From NCBI GenBank assembly GCA_007116525.1, contig SKIH01000019.1, positions 1-5,278 of the forward strand: 5,278 nt of DNA, given 5' to 3'. The notes under the pieces were generated by a model. The model made no database searches. It was not told the DNA's origin and saw only the letters and a program-made list of their open reading frames with translations. This stretch comes from Bacilli bacterium (GTDB taxonomy: Bacteria; Bacillota_I; Bacilli_A; RF39; UBA660). The number at the start of each line of letters is the position of its first letter. Position 1 is the stretch's first letter. Shown in pieces: positions 1-4,890 of the stretch. A program made the translations under genes and the position numbers.

Positions 1-425
1 GTTATTGCAGTCTTGTTTAAACTAGCACTTAATGAATCTATATCTGCAGCACCCGAAATTATCTGTGTAGAAACAGTGCCACTTGTTAAATTGATAGGGT
101 ACGTATTTACGAAGGTGATATTAAAAATTCTATCATTTGGTCTCCCAGTAGTGTCATTTCTTGAATAAGTTATTGTTAACTCATTTTCATTCAGGTTTTC
201 TGAAACTAAAGTCCATCTATCGATATTATCCAAAGAGGTATAACTTCCATTAGTTTGGTTTAAATCTACATTTAAAACATCATCGCTAACGGTGAAAACA
301 GCATTAACAAAACCACTTATATTTAGTGTTTCACTAAAGTAACTATAACCAATAGATAAAAACATCATGGCTATAAATACAGTTATTAATGTAAGTTTGT
401 ATTTGTTTTGCTTTTGTCTTCTCAT
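1..425 (-). CDS. Secreted SipW/TasA-like protein, C-terminus cut by window edge
   Basis: This partial gene has its ATG at 425-423 and stays open to the left edge, giving about 141 residues that begin MRRQKQNKYKLTLITVFIAM. Residues 2-10 are basic and 11-28 are hydrophobic. They are followed by G-Y-S-Y-F-S-E-T-L-N-I-S-G (26-38), the same junction as in the two genes to its right, which by analogy with SipW-cognate signal peptides would be cut near Ser28/Tyr29. The rest is polar and beta-rich, with no cysteine in the visible part. Beyond the N-terminus it differs clearly from the other two paralogs and lacks their GDDDPDI segment. The start is fixed by an AGGGAGG ribosome binding site at 432-438, six bases upstream. 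That site almost touches the preceding terminator hairpin, so expression probably depends on read-through. The function is not recognised; a surface or matrix protein is an inference from the signal-peptide class. Confidence 0.8.
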   Translation of the reverse strand, partial: MRRQKQNKYKLTLITVFIAMMFLSIGYSYFSETLNISGFVNAVFTVSDDVLNVDLNQTNGSYTSLDNIDRWTLVSENLNENELTITYSRNDTTGRPNDRIFNITFVNTYPINLTSGTVSTQIISGAADIDSLSASLNKTAI

Positions 426-431
426 TTTAAA

Positions 432-438
432 CCTCCCT
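432..438 (-). promoter_or_regulatory. Ribosome binding site abutting a terminator
   Basis: AGGGAGG on the minus strand, six bases before the ATG at 425-423. It starts one base after the 16-bp hairpin at 440-476 ends, so there is no room for an independent promoter between hairpin and start codon. Folding of the hairpin could influence access to this site. Confidence 0.75.
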
Positions 439-439
439 A

Positions 440-476
440 AAATAAAAACTGCACTACGTGAGTGCAGTTTTTATTT
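440..476 (-). terminator. Rho-independent terminator between two secreted-protein genes
   Basis: A perfect inverted repeat pairs 440-455 with 461-476 (16 bp) around the 5-base loop 456-460. The GC-containing core is CTGCACT/AGTGCAG, flanked by A-rich and T-rich arms. Read on the minus strand it follows the stop codon of the 481-978 gene within five bases and ends in TTTTTATTTT, as an intrinsic terminator should. The arms are nearly symmetrical, so it could also act on the plus strand against antisense transcripts. It lies upstream of the ribosome binding site of the next gene in the same direction. Confidence 0.85.
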
Positions 477-480
477 GTTT

Positions 481-978
481 TTAAACTTCTTGTTGATAAT
501 TTAATTCAGCACTAAAGTTTAATGTTTTTTCACTTTCTTGTGAATCTGTTGCCCACTCAATTACAATATCAAATTCATGAGTTAATCCAGGCATTAAAAC
601 TGTTCCAACCGGAAAAGTAGGATAAGTAACAACTATGTCTGGATCATCATCGCCAACTAAGTTAACACTTAATAATTCAGCATTGATGTTTCCAACATTT
701 GTAACTACTACACTAACTGTAACCTCTGCACCTGGTTGTTTTAAATCTGGTGCGTCAATTGTTAAAGTGTTCTTATCACCAGAAATCACCGCTGTTGCAC
801 TTTCTGAATGTTCGTTTTCTACAACTGTCGCAGATGTAAATTCAACATCGAAGTTACCAGTAACCGTTGCCGTACCTGTAATGTTTAGTGTTTCTGAGAA
901 TATCGCATAACCAACACCTAGTGATAATAACACAATAAACAAAGACACTATAAAATACTTTTTATCATTTGCTTTCAT
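481..978 (-). CDS. Secreted SipW/TasA-like beta-sandwich protein (paralog 2)
   Basis: A complete 165-residue protein. Residues 1-7 are basic (MKANDKK), 8-25 form a hydrophobic signal/anchor segment ending L-G-V-G-Y-A, and I-F-S-E-T-L-N-I-T-G-T-A follows. This resembles the SipW-cognate class, in which Bacillus TasA is cut just before an A-F dipeptide, so cleavage after Ala25 is inferred. The mature part is acidic, cysteine-free and built of alternating hydrophobic residues, consistent with an Ig-like beta-sandwich. It carries N-V-G-N-I-N-A-E and a GDDDPDIVVTYPTF stretch shared with the right-hand paralog. The start is supported by GAGGAGGT at 988-995. A weak promoter may overlap the preceding terminator; otherwise the gene is read from the promoter at 1603-1630. 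TasA/camelysin proteins form extracellular fibres or act as surface proteases, but neither role can be read from this sequence. No LPXTG sorting motif is seen. Confidence 0.88.
   Translation of the reverse strand: MKANDKKYFIVSLFIVLLSLGVGYAIFSETLNITGTATVTGNFDVEFTSATVVENEHSESATAVISGDKNTLTIDAPDLKQPGAEVTVSVVVTNVGNINAELLSVNLVGDDDPDIVVTYPTFPVGTVLMPGLTHEFDIVIEWATDSQESEKTLNFSAELNYQQEV
611..654 (-). repeat. Conserved coding block A, copy in the 481-978 gene
   Basis: This 44-base stretch matches 1214-1257 at 42 positions. It encodes the GDDDPDIVVTYPTFP region. The flanking coding sequence is much less similar at nucleotide level, so this is a local conserved block within a paralog pair, not a mobile repeat. 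Confidence 0.7.
869..920 (-). repeat. Conserved coding block B, copy in the 481-978 gene
   Basis: This 52-base stretch matches 1472-1523 at 48 positions. It encodes the signal-peptide junction from L-G-V-G-Y-A to N-I-T-G-T-A. The few differences are mostly at third codon positions, so it reflects shared ancestry with protein-level constraint. Confidence 0.7.
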
Positions 979-1004
979 TTCTTCTTTACCTCCTCTATAC
1001 TATT

Positions 1005-1033
1005 AAAATACCAAAAAAAAAGAGTTAACACAA
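1005..1033 (-). promoter_or_regulatory. Possible promoter of the 481-978 gene, overlapping a terminator
   Basis: On the minus strand a TTGTGT (1028-1033) and a TATTTT (1005-1010) are 17 bases apart, and the latter is preceded by TGG, an extended -10 dinucleotide. Transcription would start near 998 and leave the ribosome binding site intact. The hexamers are poor matches (3/6 and 4/6), and the -35 falls in the hairpin loop and arm of the terminator at 1016-1042. Tentative. Confidence 0.3.
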
Positions 1034-1042
1034 CTCTTTTTT
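1013..1042 (-). terminator. Rho-independent terminator after the 1072-1581 gene
   Basis: An 11-bp perfect stem pairs 1016-1026 with 1032-1042 (GAGTT/AACTC core plus A/T arm) around a 5-base loop. On the minus strand it lies 30 bases after the stop codon and runs into an unbroken T tract (1013-1021). The next gene on the same strand starts 35 bases beyond, so this too is a terminator inside a co-directional array. The core is weak in GC, so termination may be partial. Confidence 0.8.
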
Positions 1043-1052
1043 ACTATTGTTT

Positions 1053-1064
1053 ACATAATTATGT
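1053..1064. other. 12-bp palindrome ACATAATTATGT
   Basis: A perfect 12-bp palindrome between the stop codon of the 1072-1581 gene and its terminator, about 20 bp upstream of the possible -35 at 1028-1033. It could be an operator, but AT-rich palindromes of this length also arise by chance. Confidence 0.25.
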
Positions 1065-1071
1065 TCATTTT

Positions 1072-1581
1072 TTAGTAATCTTGTTGATAATCTAAAGAAA
1101 CATCGAATACTAAATCATGTCCTGGAGAATCTGAATCGTTAGCCCATTCAACTGTTATATCGAATGTATAAGAATCACCAGCTAAACCACTAGGTGTTAA
1201 TACGGTTCCTACTGGAAAAGTAGGGTATGTAACAACTATGTCTGGATCATCATCGCCTGTAAGATTAATATTAATTAACTCAGCTCCGATAGTCCCAACA
1301 TTTTTAATAGTAATTTCGTAAACTACAGTTGAACCAGGTCTTTGCAAATCTGGAACATCAAGTGTTAATAAGTTTTTGTCTGCTGAAATTATTGCAGTAG
1401 AACCACTAGCGTCAATTTCGGTTGTAACCTCTGCTGCACTAAACTCAACATCAAAAGTACCTGTAGTTTCCGCCGTACCTGTAATGTTTATTGTCTCTGA
1501 AAATATTGCATAACCAACACCTAACGACAATACAACAACAAATAAAGCTGCGATTAAATATCTATAATTTTTGTTTTCCAT
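1072..1581 (-). CDS. Secreted SipW/TasA-like beta-sandwich protein (paralog 1)
   Basis: A complete 169-residue protein and the first gene of the leftward array. The N-terminus is MENKNYRYLIAALFVVVLSL, with a hydrophobic segment at about 8-25 and the junction G-V-G-Y-A-I-F-S-E-T-I-N-I-T-G-T-A. Signal cleavage after Ala25 is inferred from the SipW-cognate pattern. The remainder is acidic, cysteine-free and beta-rich, with K-N-V-G-T-I-G-A-E and GDDDPDIVVTYPTFPVGTVL. More than half of its residues match the 481-978 protein, including an identical 20-residue block, so the pair arose by tandem duplication. The start is supported by AGGAGGT at 1589-1595 and a good promoter just upstream. It diverges from hpf. 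The family resemblance is to TasA/camelysin-type exported proteins; the exact role is unknown. An adhesin, fibre subunit or other envelope protein are all possible. Confidence 0.88.
   Translation of the reverse strand: MENKNYRYLIAALFVVVLSLGVGYAIFSETINITGTAETTGTFDVEFSAAEVTTEIDASGSTAIISADKNLLTLDVPDLQRPGSTVVYEITIKNVGTIGAELININLTGDDDPDIVVTYPTFPVGTVLTPSGLAGDSYTFDITVEWANDSDSPGHDLVFDVSLDYQQDY
1214..1257 (-). repeat. Conserved coding block A, copy in the 1072-1581 gene
   Basis: Partner of 611-654, with 42 of 44 bases identical. It encodes the GDDDPDIVVTYPTFP region. Confidence 0.7.
1472..1523 (-). repeat. Conserved coding block B, copy in the 1072-1581 gene
   Basis: Partner of 869-920, with 48 of 52 bases identical. 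It encodes the signal-peptide junction. Confidence 0.7.
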
Positions 1582-1602
1582 TTAAAATACCTCCTATAAG
1601 TA

Positions 1603-1630
1603 ATTATAGCAAAAACAAATAAAAATACAA
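1603..1630 (-). promoter_or_regulatory. Promoter of the secreted-protein array
   Basis: On the minus strand a consensus TATAAT (1603-1608) is preceded by TGC (extended -10), with TTGTAT at 1625-1630 and a 16-base spacer. The start point would be near 1596, giving a leader of about 15 bases that is almost entirely the ribosome binding site. The perfect -10 suggests the vegetative sigma factor. Confidence 0.7.
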
Positions 1631-1664
1631 TAAAAAAACGAATGATTGTGTAAATAGAAAAGAT

Positions 1665-1693
1665 TTTATAAAAATAATTTTGTATGTTATAAT
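1665..1693 (+). promoter_or_regulatory. Promoter of hpf
   Basis: TTTATA (1665-1670, 4/6 to consensus) and a consensus TATAAT (1688-1693) are 17 bases apart, and the -10 is preceded by TGT (extended -10). Transcription would start near 1700, next to the ribosome binding site AAAGGA at 1702-1707. In Bacillus subtilis hpf is also controlled by the stress sigma factor SigB and by SigH; no clear SigB-type element was seen here. Confidence 0.65.
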
Positions 1694-1716
1694 TGTTTTA
1701 GAAAGGATATGATATT

Positions 1717-2271
1717 ATGAAATTCGAAATATATGGAAAAAAAGTTAAAATCACAAAACCAATTGAAAGTTACATAAAAGAAAAAGTAGGGAAAATTGAT
1801 AAGTACTTTGAGAACCCTGATGAAGTGACTGCTAATGTTTCGGTTAAAGTAAGAGGAATCGATCAAATGATAGAGGTTACTATACCTACAAAGTATGCAA
1901 TTTTAAGAGCAGAAGAATCAGATAAAGATTTGTATGCTGCTATAGATATCGTTTCTGAAAAATTAGAGCGACAAATAAGAAAAAGCAAAGAAAAAATAAA
2001 GAACAAAAATTTGAAAAAACATTTTGAAGGATACAAAATGGATTTTGAAGCGACTAAAGAAGAGGCAAAAGAAAAAGATTCAAAACCTAAAATTGTTAGA
2101 AGAAAAAATGTAGAATTAAAATTAACAAAAGAGGAAGAAGCGATTTTGCAAATGGAAATGTTAGGACACGATTTTTTCATCTTCTTACACGATAAAACCG
2201 ATAGTGTTGCAGTCGTTTATAAAAGGCATGATGGAGATTATGGTTTAATAACTACAGCCGACGAGGACTAA
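1717..2271 (+). CDS. hpf: Ribosome hibernation promoting factor, long form
   Basis: This 184-residue protein has the two-domain layout of long Hpf. The N-terminal S30AE domain (about 1-95, beginning M-K-F-E-I-Y-G-K-K-V-K-I-T) binds the 30S subunit where mRNA and tRNA sit. A charged Lys/Glu-rich linker covers about 96-127. The C-terminal dimerisation domain (about 128-184) has the family signature E-E-A-I-L-Q-M-E-M-L-G-H-D-F-F-I-F, then V-V-Y-K-R-H-D-G-D-Y-G-L-I. In the family this C-terminal domain pairs two 70S ribosomes into inactive 100S dimers in stationary phase or stress. The length is typical for Firmicutes. The start has AAAGGA nine bases upstream. It sits directly upstream of secA, as in Bacillus subtilis, but is separated from it by a terminator and a new promoter. 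The last three codons form one arm of the terminator stem. Confidence 0.97.
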   Translation: MKFEIYGKKVKITKPIESYIKEKVGKIDKYFENPDEVTANVSVKVRGIDQMIEVTIPTKYAILRAEESDKDLYAAIDIVSEKLERQIRKSKEKIKNKNLKKHFEGYKMDFEATKEEAKEKDSKPKIVRRKNVELKLTKEEEAILQMEMLGHDFFIFLHDKTDSVAVVYKRHDGDYGLITTADED

Positions 2272-2284
2272 GTCCTCTTTTTTT
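2263..2284 (+). terminator. hpf terminator with stop codon in the loop
   Basis: GAGGAC (2263-2268) pairs with GTCCTC (2272-2277) around the loop TAA, which is the hpf stop codon, followed by seven T (2278-2284). The stem is short but GC-rich. A ribosome terminating on hpf would cover the hairpin, so translation and termination could interfere. Confidence 0.8.
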
Positions 2285-2295
2285 ATTTATATAGT

Positions 2296-2312
2296 ATGTA
2301 TGTTGTATACAT
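2296..2312. promoter_or_regulatory. Inverted repeat overlapping the secA -35
   Basis: ATGTAT (2296-2301) and ATACAT (2307-2312) are perfect inverted arms around a 5-base spacer, and the right arm overlaps the proposed -35 of secA. It could be a repressor site, but no known operator is recognised and chance occurrence is plausible in AT-rich DNA. Confidence 0.25.
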
Positions 2313-2334
2313 TTTTATAACATTTTGATACAAT
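2306..2334 (+). promoter_or_regulatory. Promoter of secA
   Basis: TATACA (2306-2311, 4/6) and TACAAT (2329-2334, 5/6) are 17 bases apart, with TGA before the -10 (extended -10). Transcription would start near 2341, just ahead of the AAAGGAAG ribosome binding site (2345-2352). It lies downstream of the hpf terminator, so secA is expressed independently of hpf. Confidence 0.6.
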
Positions 2335-2359
2335 GTAGTATGAGAAAGGAAGATACAAG

Positions 2360-4852
2360 ATGAAGTTTTTGAAAAAATTAATAGATCATGAATATAAAGA
2401 GTTAGAAAAGTTTAAGCAAATTGCTGATGAGATAGAGTTATTGGATGAAGAAATGAAATCTTTATCTGATGAACAGTTAAAAAATAAAACGGTTGAATTT
2501 AAAGAGAGACTTGAAAAAGGTGAGACATTAGATGATATCGTTGTAGAGGCTTTTGCGGTTGTAAGAGAAACTGCAGATCGTGTAATTGGAGAGAAACCTT
2601 TCTATGTTCAGTTAGTAGGTGGACTTTCAATCCATTATGGTAATATATCGGAAATGAAGACTGGTGAAGGGAAGACGTTAACATCCACGCTTCCGGCTTA
2701 CTTAAATGCACTTGAGGGAAATGGTGTTCATATTATAACTGTTAACGAATATTTGGCATCAAGAGATGCTGAGTGGATGGGAAACATTTATAAATTTTTA
2801 GGATTAACTGTAGGGGTTAATTTCCATGAATTATCTCCTATGGAAAAAAGAGATGCTTATAACGCAGATATAATGTATTCGACAAACAATGAAATAGGAT
2901 TCGATTATTTAAGAGATAACATGGTTGTGAGGAAAGAAGACCGAGTTATGAGAGGTCTTAATTTCGTTATTATAGATGAGGTTGACTCGGTTTTGATCGA
3001 TGAAGCAAGAACGCCACTTATTATTTCAGGTGGTTCAATGCAATCAGCTAAGTTATATACTCAGGCAGATAGGTTTGTTAAAGGATTAAAAGAGAATGAC
3101 GGTTATGTTTATGACGAAAAAACAAAAGCTGTAACCTTAGATGAAACCGGTATAGCAAAAGCTGAAAAAAGTTTTAGTTTAGATAATTTATATGATATTA
3201 AAAATACTGGATTAGTTCATTTTATAAATCAAGCACTAAGAGCTAATTATTCAATGTCGCTTGATGTTGATTACGTTGTTAAAGACGGAAAGATCGTAAT
3301 TGTTGACCAATTTACTGGGAGATTAATGGACGGAAGAATGTTCTCAGATGGATTACACCAAGCTATCGAAGCAAAAGAGGGTGTCGAAATCCAAGAAGAG
3401 ACTAAAACTTTGGCAACCATTACATTCCAAAACTTATTTAGAATGTATAAAAAACTATCAGGTATGACTGGTACAGCTAAAACCGAAGAGGAAGAGTTTA
3501 GAGACATATATAATATGTATGTAATTCAAATCCCTACGAATGTACCCGTAATAAGAGAAGATTTGGGAGACTTAATATACGTTAATCAAAAAGCTAAATA
3601 TAACGCTATTATAAAAGAAATTGCAGAGAGAAATAAAAAAGGACAGCCGGTACTTGTCGGTACTGTTTCTGTTGAAACAAATGAACTTATAAGCTCACTG
3701 TTAAGTAAAAAAGGAATAAAACACAATGTTCTTAATGCCAAAAATCACTCTAGAGAAGCAGAGATAATTTTAGAAGCAGGCAACAAGGGATCTGTTACTA
3801 TTGCGACAAACATGGCAGGTCGTGGGACTGATATTAAGTTGTCTAAAGAAGTAAAAGAACTAGGTGGTCTTTGTGTTTTTGGTACAGAAAGACATGAGTC
3901 TAGAAGAATTGATAACCAGCTTAGAGGTCGTGCCGGAAGGCAAGGAGACCCTGGGTTTTCACAGTTCTTTGTATCTTTCGAAGATGATTTAATGGTAAGG
4001 TTTGGTACTGATAGAGCTAAAGCAATGCTTACTAGAGTAGGCTTCAATGAAGAGATGGCTATTAGAAACAAAACAATATCTAATTCGATTGAGTCGGCGC
4101 AAAAAAGAGTAGAGGGTAATAACTTTGATACTCGTAAAGAATTGTTGAAGTACGATGATGTAATTAATCAGCAGAGATTGATTATGTATGAAAAAAGAAA
4201 TGAAATATTAGATGGTGATTCTGTTCATAAACAAACTATTGAAAATATATATAACTATGTTAGTGAATTAGTTGAAAGCCATATTATGCCAGAAGGTTAT
4301 TTAACCCAATTAGATAGATCTGAAATTTTAGAAGCGATTAATGAAATATTAAAAACAAAAATGAAAACGACTGAAATTGATGGGTTAGAAGAAAAGGAAA
4401 TAATTGATAAAATACATTCAAATTTAGTAAAAGAATATGAAAGTAAATTAGAAGGTTTTCCAGAAGAAGTAAGAAACGAATTTGAAAAAGCGATTTCGCT
4501 TAGAGTGATTGATATGCACTGGATGGAACATATAAATACAATGTCTCACTTGAGAGAAGGTATTGGGCTAAGAGGGTATGCTCAGGAAGATCCTCTAAGA
4601 GCATATACTTCCGAAGGATTTGCACTTTTCGATGATTTACTATATGTTATTGACAAGGACATAACTACATACTTGATGAAAGCTCACATTAAACAAAACA
4701 CTGAAAGAAAACAGGTTATTAAAGGTCAAGCGGTTACATCAGGCGAGAAGAAAGAGAAGAGAAGAGCACCTAAACGTGTTGAAAAAGTAGGTAGAAACGA
4801 ACCTTGTTCGTGTGGTTCTGGAAAAAAATACAAACAATGTTGTGGAAAATAA
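2360..4852 (+). CDS. secA: Protein translocase subunit SecA
   Basis: This 830-residue motor ATPase drives unfolded preproteins through SecYEG at the cytoplasmic membrane; the length is close to Bacillus subtilis SecA (841). NBD1 has Walker A M-K-T-G-E-G-K-T at 99-106 and Walker B I-I-D-E-V-D at 204-209, followed by S-V-L-I-D-E-A-R-T-P-L-I-I-S-G leading into the preprotein cross-linking domain. T-G-R-L-M-D-G-R lies near 318 and S-G-M-T-G-T-A near 367. NBD2 carries A-G-R-G-T-D near 485 and the arginine-rich Q-L-R-G-R-A-G-R-Q-G-D-P-G at 520-532. The helical scaffold/two-helix finger is recognisable at about 716-755 (W-M-E-H-I to E-D-P-L). The C-terminus is a SEC-C zinc motif, C-x-C-x8-C-C (about 815-829), which in the family contacts SecB or ribosomes. 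AAAGGAAG lies seven bases before the ATG. No frameshift or missing catalytic residue is seen. The likely partner is the downstream thiol protein, 38 bp away. Confidence 0.98.
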   Translation: MKFLKKLIDHEYKELEKFKQIADEIELLDEEMKSLSDEQLKNKTVEFKERLEKGETLDDIVVEAFAVVRETADRVIGEKPFYVQLVGGLSIHYGNISEMKTGEGKTLTSTLPAYLNALEGNGVHIITVNEYLASRDAEWMGNIYKFLGLTVGVNFHELSPMEKRDAYNADIMYSTNNEIGFDYLRDNMVVRKEDRVMRGLNFVIIDEVDSVLIDEARTPLIISGGSMQSAKLYTQADRFVKGLKENDGYVYDEKTKAVTLDETGIAKAEKSFSLDNLYDIKNTGLVHFINQALRANYSMSLDVDYVVKDGKIVIVDQFTGRLMDGRMFSDGLHQAIEAKEGVEIQEETKTLATITFQNLFRMYKKLSGMTGTAKTEEEEFRDIYNMYVIQIPTNVPVIREDLGDLIYVNQKAKYNAIIKEIAERNKKGQPVLVGTVSVETNELISSLLSKKGIKHNVLNAKNHSREAEIILEAGNKGSVTIATNMAGRGTDIKLSKEVKELGGLCVFGTERHESRRIDNQLRGRAGRQGDPGFSQFFVSFEDDLMVRFGTDRAKAMLTRVGFNEEMAIRNKTISNSIESAQKRVEGNNFDTRKELLKYDDVINQQRLIMYEKRNEILDGDSVHKQTIENIYNYVSELVESHIMPEGYLTQLDRSEILEAINEILKTKMKTTEIDGLEEKEIIDKIHSNLVKEYESKLEGFPEEVRNEFEKAISLRVIDMHWMEHINTMSHLREGIGLRGYAQEDPLRAYTSEGFALFDDLLYVIDKDITTYLMKAHIKQNTERKQVIKGQAVTSGEKKEKRRAPKRVEKVGRNEPCSCGSGKKYKQCCGK

Positions 4853-4862
4853 AACAATGTTG
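4832..4862 (+). repeat. Tandem near-duplication at the secA stop codon
   Basis: AAACAATGTTG occurs at 4832-4842 and again at 4852-4862, 20 bp apart, each followed by a similar A-rich stretch. The first copy encodes Lys-Gln-Cys-Cys of the zinc tail and the second begins with the last base of the stop codon. It looks like a small slippage duplication. It leaves the reading frame intact. Confidence 0.55.
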
Positions 4863-4890
4863 AAAATTGTCTAAGAAAGAAGGTTTTATT

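Noticed and set aside
439..444. TATTTT as a -10 for the leftmost gene
   Set aside because: The start point would fall in or beyond the ribosome binding site at 432-438, and the sequence 17 bases upstream does not resemble a -35.
635..910. A 91-codon plus-strand frame opposite the 481-978 gene
   Set aside because: It lies wholly antisense to a gene with a clear signal peptide, paralog and ribosome binding site. It has no good ribosome binding site of its own and no recognisable protein character.
1627..1649. ACAAT...ATTGT inverted repeat in the divergent promoter region
   Set aside because: The arms are only 5 bp in very AT-rich DNA with a long spacer, so it is likely chance.
1863..2180. A minus-strand frame inside hpf
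   Set aside because: It is the complement of a well-recognised Hpf sequence. Its Ser/Phe-rich composition is what results from reading AT-rich Lys/Glu codons backwards.
2499..4071. Several minus-strand frames inside secA
   Set aside because: All are antisense to conserved SecA motifs and have no supporting start signals.
4854..4870. ACAAT...ATTGT as a terminator after secA
   Set aside because: The stem is only 5 bp with little GC and no T tract follows; it is too weak to be an intrinsic terminator.
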